Below are positions 45,911-53,248 of a stretch of DNA of 53,248 bases, piece after piece (the first letter of the stretch is position 1; the number at the start of each line of letters is the position of its first letter). The translations under genes and the position numbers were made by a program. The DNA lies in NCBI GenBank assembly GCA_024811115.1, contig JAKOGH010000995.1, positions 1-53,248 on the forward strand, in the 5' to 3' direction. Below the pieces are notes generated by a model, which saw nothing but the letters and a program-made list of their open reading frames with translations, was not told where the DNA came from and did not search any database. The DNA comes from Terana coerulea (lineage: Eukaryota; Basidiomycota; Agaricomycetes; Polyporales; Phanerochaetaceae).

Positions 45911-46918
45911 TGCTATATGCATCTAGTTTATTTTTTTCGCGTTAACAGCTACTCCAACAAATTTCTTTAAAAAGTTTATGCTCAATTCTCATTTTATCTC
46001 TATATCAAACTTAAATGTTCAGTTCTTAATATAGCAACTGGACTCTCTATCCTTGAGGTAAGCTTTTAGCTCGGTTTAATTAAGTCAGAGGTAATAATGT
46101 TTTATATATTTCGTCTTATACAACACTGATCTTTCTTGCATCAAACATTTAGTCCATAGTATAGTAATATGTCTTAATATAGGCACTAAGTATATATAAA
46201 ATTTGCAAGGCTTACAACTAAATTCTTAACCTTTAGCCAAACTCTTGAGCTCATGGTAGATGATAAAAGTCTATTATTTTTGCTTAGAAGCATAATAAAG
46301 ATTTGATTATATCTTCGAAACGAAGTAAAATATATATAGCAAGTTGTAGTACTTTAACTTGTTTATTAGTCATTAATATTTATATACTATCTTTTCCACT
46401 GCTATACTAGCAATAGCAAAGAAGATACATAAAGAAGTTTGACTAAGCTCTTATGCAAAGTTAGTGTTTATTTGTTGTAATTGTAAACAATTTATTACAG
46501 CTATACAGTTTGAAACTATAAAAATGCACTGTTAAAGTGAGTCAAACTGTGATAGTTCAGAGACAATTCTATATATAAAGAAAAGTAGGTCCGTGATGTT
46601 ATTATTATACTTGATCACTTGTCCTTTGGACACTACGTAATTCACCTCATTATGTGATTATCACCAGTAAATGCACAATATAGCATACTACTATACTCCC
46701 GTCATTGCTAGTTATATTTCTACACCTGTGAACAGTGAATAAGAATGTGGACAAATATTATCATGATTTTAGTAAATGTGCACAAATTGTCAAATACTGC
46801 TGTTTAGCTTATCTTTTAGCTATATCCAAGTGCATCATGTGCAATTCATCATATTCCACTGCTCTATAGGAAAGGGTCTTTTATTATTATATATGAGCTT
46901 TAATAAACTTTAAAAATT
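45911..46918. other. AT-rich DNA, nothing recognised
   Basis: No open frame or repeat that I can name. Confidence 0.45.
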
Positions 46919-48908
46919 GGTACTAATATCAGCTATAGCTACTTTAGTTCAAGCTCAATGCTCAAAACAGTAGGTAAGACCTTCACTTATGTGCAGCAGC
47001 TTAGTAGGCCTTTGGGCACTAATCAGCATCACTAGGACACTTATTTACGAGGCATCACTGAGCTGGAAGGTCATTGATGAGTTTAACTAATAGGCAATTG
47101 CATCTATGAAATAAACATCTGTATTTGTTAAAACACACAGCATCTGCAGGTTCAACCAAAGCTTCTAATTGAGATAGCAGCAGCTTTGTTGCATGGTGAT
47201 TGCGCTCGCAGTGCAACACTGTAGTTGTTGAAATTGTCTGATTGCCTTATTTACCTAGTCAGCCGCCTTTGGTACAAATGGTGAAAATTGTGAGCAAAAA
47301 TATAATATATTTTTGACTAACTTATCTTAGAAAAGCCAGTTACATTACATCTTATTCATGTAGTTATAATACAAAAACAATCGAAAAATAAACTCGAAAT
47401 TAACGCAAAGTTTTAAAGAGCCACCAATCATTCGTTGACTGTTACATCCATCAACACTACTAGCTAAAATCACCTCACTACAACTGCCATATTGAGCTTA
47501 TATGTGCTTAAATGATGCAAATGTCTAGCTAAAAAGTACAACTAAGAGCTAACAAAGTTCTGCAGTAAATAATTCAAAAGTGAGGCTTTGCAAATTGAGC
47601 AAGTTGCTGAGTTTGATTATATTAAAAAGTGCTAGATTAGAGTTAGCTAAGCACTTTATTACTTACTAACTATAGCAACTAGGTTCTACATTTAGGGCAG
47701 TTTCTTATAATAGCATTGAAAGCTTTTAGAAGACTCTAGGTGTGATAGAACATTTTTTTGTAAACTCAGAAATTATATCTTATTATGCACACAGTAATCA
47801 GATTATTGTAAAAAGCCTGCTTTATTAAACATAATAGCTTATATGCGGTGTTTGCTATTTAATCCTGACTACTGAGATAATGTACAATCAGTTACAAAGA
47901 TTTAGTTATGTAGTGCACAAGTACAGAGTTAGAGGAGACATACTCAAAGTAAGCACCAGTAATCTCCTAGTGGATTTTGCAATCATTTAAAAGATATCCA
48001 GTATACTGCTTGTCAAAGTTGTTGTTGCTGTCCTCATTGCCAAGAAACACAGCATTTTTAATTTTAGGATGGTTGTAGATATTAAAGCTGTTCTCTTTGT
48101 CAAGTGATATTTGCACGTCAACTTTGTCAAATCAAATGATAGGTGAGAGCTCATGTAAGACATACTTGGCAGAGTAAAAAAGCTGCTCTTGACAAACTCC
48201 GGCTTAGCAAATTTACATTTGCAAGTGTTGTTCGAGCTCAGTGATGTAGATGTCAAGTATATATACAGCATCATTTAAGTTGGCCTGCTTGGCGAGGCAA
48301 GCCTTTTTTAGAAGCCTTAGCATTATTAGCAAAGATGGCATCCTTGCTCTTTTAACTACAGCAAGCTTGGCAAGCTAGTTGGCCTTCTATTTGAAGTTGG
48401 CATGGTACTTTTGATCCAAAAGTCATATCTTTATTCAGCATAGAGTTCTTGGCTTATAGCTATTGCTTGTTACAATTTCTGAGTTTATGAAAAACATTCT
48501 ATTATATCTAAGGGCTTCTAAGAGCTTTTAACTCCATAGCACAAAGCTGCCCAAACTATGAGAACTTAGTTGTTATGTCTTGTAAGCAATAGAGCGCTTA
48601 GCCGACTCTAACTTAGCATTTTTCAATATAATTAAAGTAAGCAACTTGCTAAATTTGCAAAGCCTCACTTTTGAACTATTTACTATAAAACTTTGTTAGC
48701 TCTTAGTTATACCTTTTAGCTATACATTTGCACCATTTAGGCGCATATAAGCTCAATGTGGCAGCTGTGGTTAGGTATTTTAGCTGATGGTGTTAGTGGC
48801 GATGATTAGCACTCAAAGGCCCACTGAGCTAGCATTTACAATTGAAGGTCTTACTCACTATTTCAAGCATTGAGCTCAAACTAGAGTAGTTATAGCTAAT
48901 ACTAGTAG
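46919..48908. mobile_element. second large foldback structure
   Basis: Left ends TACTAATATCAGCTATAGC...TTAGTTCAAGCTCAATGCT (from 46921) pair with inverted TACTAGTATTAGCTATAAC...CTAGTTTGAGCTCAATGCT (from 48907). The left arm continues at 47450-47690 and the right arm is 48560-48908; shared blocks include AACTAAGAGCTAACAAAGTT, GTGAGGCTTTGCAAATT and ATTGAGCTTATATG. About 400 bp (47050-47440) is present only in the left arm. The loop (47.69-48.56 kb) carries a decayed minus-strand frame. No target duplication could be established. Confidence 0.65.
47987..48274 (-). pseudogene. decayed ORF in the loop of the second foldback
   Basis: A 95-codon minus-strand frame is open, but a different frame of the same strand gives more protein-like text (YILDIYITELEQHLQ, SAKYVLHELSPII, FDKVDVQISLDKENSFNIYN). 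This suggests a decayed gene with frameshifts. It is not recognised; a transposase relic is possible but unsupported. Confidence 0.25.
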
Positions 48909-48959
48909 TGGTTTTTGAAGCATATTAGTCTTTGTATACAGTAGTATAAAGAACCCTCC

Positions 48960-49290
48960 TTATATAGCAGTGAAATGTGATGGATTACCTATGATGTACT
49001 TGGATGTAGCTTGAAGGTACATTAGATAGCGGCGCTTTTAAATATCAATTTTTTTATAATCACAAAAATATTTGTGCATGTTGAAGTGCACTGTTTACAC
49101 GTGGGAAAATATAACTGGCGTTAATAGGCAATAACAGCCTGCTACAGAATGTATTTACTGGTAACAACTGCATAGTTAGTTATACTACATAGTGATTAGG
49201 AGAACAAATGATCCATTGTCATGATAAACATCACATATCTACTTCTATCTACATAAAAATTATGTTCGGAATTATCGCAATTTGGTCCAC
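48960..49290. other. AT-rich DNA, nothing recognised
   Basis: A short stretch between the foldback and the tandem repeat, without features. Confidence 0.4.
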
Positions 49291-51050
49291 TGTTTAACAA
49301 TGCATACTCATGGTTTCAAGCAGTATAGCCATAATAAATCGCTTAAAATCACAATAAATGAGGGCTAACTTCGCTTCAGAGCTTAATCGAACTGCTTTAA
49401 ATACTATTTCTTCTGTTGCAACTATAGCAGTGGAAAAGAGGGTATATGAACACTAATTACCAATATCCAAGATAAGATATTGCTAAGCTGAGGCTACTGA
49501 GACAAATAAATAAATTGGACTCATTCTGTTCAAGACAGTGCTAATACCAAGAGCAAAATAGTGAACTACTATGTATATGCTAACACTGAATATATTTCCC
49601 CATCAAAATATATCTGTAATAGGGTAAATAGCATGTGACTACTTTGGATATACTTGCAAAGCACTGTGTTGAGCAATCTATTATAAATCCAATAAATATT
49701 CCATAAACATAGCAATATTCACGCAGCAATATATGCATATTTTACGGCTATTTAAACGCTCTCTAAAGCAGTCCATAAATAAAACAGCTGTGCACCTAAG
49801 TAATTAGCACTGTACAATTATGCTTCAATATGTTGAAGGATGCTTGCCCATTTTATAATGTTCTACTATGGTTAGAATACTACTCCGGAATATTTTCTGA
49901 ATTTACCTACATTGATCTAACTTTTGATCACATATTTCCATGTACTCTAGCTGTAAAGCCTCAATAAATTGCTCAAATCATAATAAATGAGCGCTAACTT
50001 TGCCCCTGGGCATAGTTAAAGTGCTTCATACAGGTGTTTTTGCACTATCATTAGAGAGGGCAAAAAACCCTACTTGAGCACTAATTACTCATGGCCAAAT
50101 CAAGATACTGCTAAGCTGTAGGGACTAAATCAAACAAATGGATTGGATTTGTTCTATTGAAGCTGGTGTCAATAATAAGAGTGAGATAGTAAACTATCGT
50201 ATATAAGCTAACGATTGAAAAAATCTCCTGTCAACACATACCTATAAAGGGGTGAATAATATGTGACCACTTTGAATATAGCCACAAAGCACTGTGTTGG
50301 ACAGCTTATTATAAATCCAACAAATGCTCAATACATAGGAACATAATCATGCAGCAATACATATATGTTCTACAAGTGTACAAATATATGTAGCAATTTA
50401 GGCACTTCCTGTGGCAGTACATAAAGATAACAGCTATAAAACCAAGCGATCAGCACTGTGCAACTATTATTAGCCATTGTTAAGAGCATTCATTAACTTC
50501 GAAATTTGCATTATATGCCAAACAATATTATCAAATATTTCCATAATTGCTTTGAGTTTATTTGATATTTTATAGTACATTTTCAGTTACTTAGGCTGCA
50601 TAAGCCAAAATAAATCGCAGAAAATCACAATCAATAAGCGCTAATTTTTCCGAATGCATAGTCAAATAGTTTTAACATGGGCCTTTTGCACTATGCTACA
50701 GTGGTGCAAAAAGCCATTGTGGACATTAATGACTGGCCAAATCAAGGTATTGCTAAGCTTTAGGGACCAGAACAAATAAATGATTTGTGCTTGTTTTGTC
50801 AAAGCTAGTATTATTGCTGAGAATGCAGCAGAGAGCTACTGTATGTAGGCTAATATTGGTTATATCTTCCCACCAAAACAAACTTATAAAGAAATGAATG
50901 ACATGTGATTTCTTTGAATGTAGCAGAAAGGCACAGTGTTGGACAACTCATTGAAAGGCAATTAAATATACTATAAATACCAAGATACTCATGCACACTG
51001 ACAGAATTGTGAACTAGATGCCATAATATATGTATAATTCTTGATGCTCT
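49290..51050. repeat. three diverged tandem copies of a unit of about 640 bp
   Basis: Matched landmarks recur in order. AATAAATCGC..AAATCACAATAAATGAG lies near 49333, 49968 and 50610. GCACTGTGTTG lies near 49660 and 50290, with GCACAGTGTTGGACAAC near 50930. ATATTGCTAAGCTGAGG-like segments lie near 49475, 50110 and 50745. Units are 630-645 bp and visibly diverged (perhaps 65-75% by eye). Confidence 0.7.
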
Positions 51051-51826
51051 AAAAACTGTTCAAAATGGAAAATACCCTTTAACACCAGTAAATGTCATCA
51101 GTAAGCTATGTTTGAACCTGCTTATAAGTGTCTACTTTTACAAAAAAGCTTGCCCATGCACTGAATGGTGCTTGCACATATTTGTAAACTTTATCATATT
51201 TATTTGCGCCTTTTCCAGTATATCAGCCTATTGCTGTAATTATTACTTCAATATAACTCACTAAACAAAGTAAAATATATAGTTTCAGACTACTATCAAT
51301 GTGTTGCTAATGTTTTCAACATATGTATCAAACACACCTCCAAAAAGTTGATAATATGCAACTTCTTCAAATGTAGATAAGAAGAAAATATTAAACAGTC
51401 TATTAAACCTTTGAAAAACAATTGCCAATAAATAAAGTATATTCATATACTTAGATTATAGTGTTTTTATTATTTTCGAACATATTTGGCTATTTAAATG
51501 CTCTTTATAGCAGTGAATATGAGTAATACCTAAAGAAATATTAAGAAATCAGCAAACGTAAACAAAGAAATTGGACTTGCCGTGCATAAGCAGTATCTTA
51601 TTCAACCCAGGTGAGCAGCTTTGCAATGCTGTAAAGCTATAAAGCCTCACAGAACTATGCCTTGCAAAGAGTCTGAGACTTGTTGTCTTTATTAAAGCTT
51701 GCTAACAATTCAGTGAGCAATAGAAAATCATTTAAAGCAAATCCCTGGCAGTGTTTAAACTTACAAACTGTGTTCTACATTTTGCAATATTTGATGTCCT
51801 CATGGTATGTGCAATGAGTGTTGTGC
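51051..51826. other. AT-rich DNA, nothing recognised
   Basis: No coding or repeat signal that I can name. Confidence 0.4.
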
Positions 51827-52089
51827 TTATTGGTGTTGACAACTCTTTAAAGGTCTAAATGTGCTTATAAAACCTGATGGCTTCCAAGTTCTCAGCAAAA
51901 ATGAGTGCCATGCAAAAATGAGAGAACTAGTTGCTATTTGCAAGCCAGAGCTTGCACTCTCCCTCAATGTGAAATTTAAGGTTTTAAACCTCAGACTCAA
52001 AGAGCAGTGTATCAAAGACAAAATCATCCACTACCAGGACGACTAGAGCAGCAGTATAAGAGTGATCATGTTTGACATCCAGGGCTTCG

Positions 52090-52594
52090 CCCTTGCCCTT
52101 CCTGCATGCTTGCTATGCTAGGGTTTTTTTTTGCTATTGTTGGCACTGCCACTGCTGCTGCTCGTGAAAGTGCTATTGCTGCTTGAACTCGGAGATCTTT
52201 TCCCTTGTTTTTAATGGCAGTGACATGTTTAGCAGACTCAATCTGCTTGCGCTGGCTACCAAAAAGCTTTCACTGCTTCCAAGCAGTATCGAGTTGCTGT
52301 TCATACATAGCAGGATTGAAAGCACTCAAAGTGGGTGTTGTTTTTAGCAAAATGTCTACCATATGCTATTAAGCATAGTAACTATAGTGAGGTGCTTACC
52401 ATTAGTCAATGTGCATCTGGATTTCAGTGACTGTGGAGACTAGCAACTAGTCCTGAGAATATAACTGCCCCAAAAGGCTTATGAAGTTGGCATACACCAT
52501 ATTCAAAGTCTTCTGAGTATAGATATCCTTTAACTTCATAAAGGTCTTTGATGTTGCCGACATTCTTCAGTTAACTAGCCAATCTAATAGGAGA
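52090..52594 (-). pseudogene. decayed minus-strand ORF, unidentified
   Basis: An ATG at about 52594 opens MSATSKTFMKLKDIYTQKTL and NMVYANFISLLGQLYSQD. After stops, a second piece reads FNPAMYEQQLDTAWKQ, a stop, KLFGSQRKQIESAKHVTAIK, then GKDLRVQAAIALSRAAAVAV (about 52.10-52.32 kb). The text is helical and basic towards the end. It looks like a real but decayed protein, possibly retroelement gag or a transposon accessory protein, but no family motif is present. The plus-strand frame 51861-52046 lies just beyond and is not clearly related. Confidence 0.3.
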
Positions 52595-52812
52595 AGTATA
52601 GATGAGAATACAGCTGAGGGCTTTCATGTAACCCTACAGTAGGATTATAACAGCACTTTTCTATTCTAGACCTGTTTAAAAATAATCCTCCTTTATTATG
52701 CTCTTTAGCTCATACTACCACAACTAAGATATGCTCTTATCTCACGTTAATGCACACTACAAGCTCACACTACCACAACAAAGAATATACTTTGTTTTGT
52801 TATTTGTTCTGA

Positions 52813-53248
52813 GTGTTATCAATGTACTGTCGGCTTTTTTATATTTTAACGCCAGACAACATCATATCGAAAGTTGCCAACTTCTTTTCCATGGCCATAG
52901 TGAGACCAAGAACTCTCAGGCACTATTGTAAATTCTTGCTAATAGAATCTAGTGGTTGTTTCACGTTAAAACAGCTCGGCCAATCATTTCGGAAGCCAAC
53001 TCATCAGCTAAGATCGTCAATCCTGTCACACCAACAGCTCACCACCCTTACACTGCTCTGCACTCCACGTGAGCAAAGACGCAGCCCACCTCACACGGCC
53101 ACCTTCTTCTCTGCAGCAGAAGCAGATCTCTTACTCACTAGCACTTCAGAGCACCCTCACTACATTTACTAACTCGACTTTGACAACAGCGATAAGGATA
53201 AAGAGGCGCCCATCAAACTGCGCATTGAGCACCTTTTATACTATTTCT
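52813..53248 (+). other. partial coding-like frame at the window edge
   Basis: The frame through 53172 ends SAAEADLLLTSTSEHPHYIY, one TAA, then LDFDNSDKDKEAPIKLRIEH to the edge. The acidic, polar text on both sides of the stop suggests a decayed or spliced gene (retroelement gag is possible) continuing beyond the window. Confidence 0.25.

Overview
This window looks like part of a filamentous fungal chromosome, most likely an agaricomycete basidiomycete. Three things suggest this. Two conserved nuclear genes are cut by many short (43-77 nt) introns with CTNAC-type branch sites. The transposable elements are basidiomycete-style: a chromodomain Ty3/gypsy element and Helitrons with the DUF6570-type accessory region. 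Long AT-rich, CG-poor repeat blocks separate more GC-balanced segments. No species is claimed.

Layout. 1-3.3 kb is a gene island: the 3' end of an unidentified gene, the mitochondrial intermembrane-space chaperone Tim9 (minus strand, four exons), and divergently from it a type I DAHP synthase (plus strand, seven exons, with a one-base frameshift near the start). 4.0-12.3 kb is a nest of mobile elements. A decayed chromovirus (protease, RT, RNase H, integrase, chromodomain) has a hAT-like non-autonomous element in its integrase, which in turn holds a solo LTR; the chromovirus 3' LTR holds a 1.5-kb foldback element. The chromovirus itself abuts a truncated copy of a GAGGGC-ended repeat. 12.3-22.1 kb holds small inverted-repeat elements, direct repeats, solo LTRs of two families (called LTR-A and LTR-B here) and a gag-like relic.

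22.6-31.8 kb carries the wreck of a large Helitron (DUF6570-like region, HUH Rep domain, PIF1-type helicase, C-terminal domain). Its Rep/helicase block is bracketed by two related TG/GC-rich minisatellite arrays (24.3-25.1 and 32.2-33.2 kb). A second, internally deleted Helitron lies on the minus strand at 34.6-35.6 kb.

37.3-44.9 kb is more GC-balanced but holds only weakly supported genes: a one-TM protein, a spliced ORF candidate, an ORF with an internal stop and a small putative secreted protein. 45.1-53.2 kb is again AT-rich, with a 62-bp satellite, a second large foldback structure (46.9-48.9 kb), a three-copy 640-bp tandem repeat (49.3-51.0 kb) and decayed ORFs.

The two real genes act in separate housekeeping processes (mitochondrial import; shikimate pathway) and share a divergent promoter with two CACGTG boxes. 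Everything else is mostly a record of layered transposition followed by C-to-T type decay. All splice sites and domains were read by eye; no alignment or database search was run.
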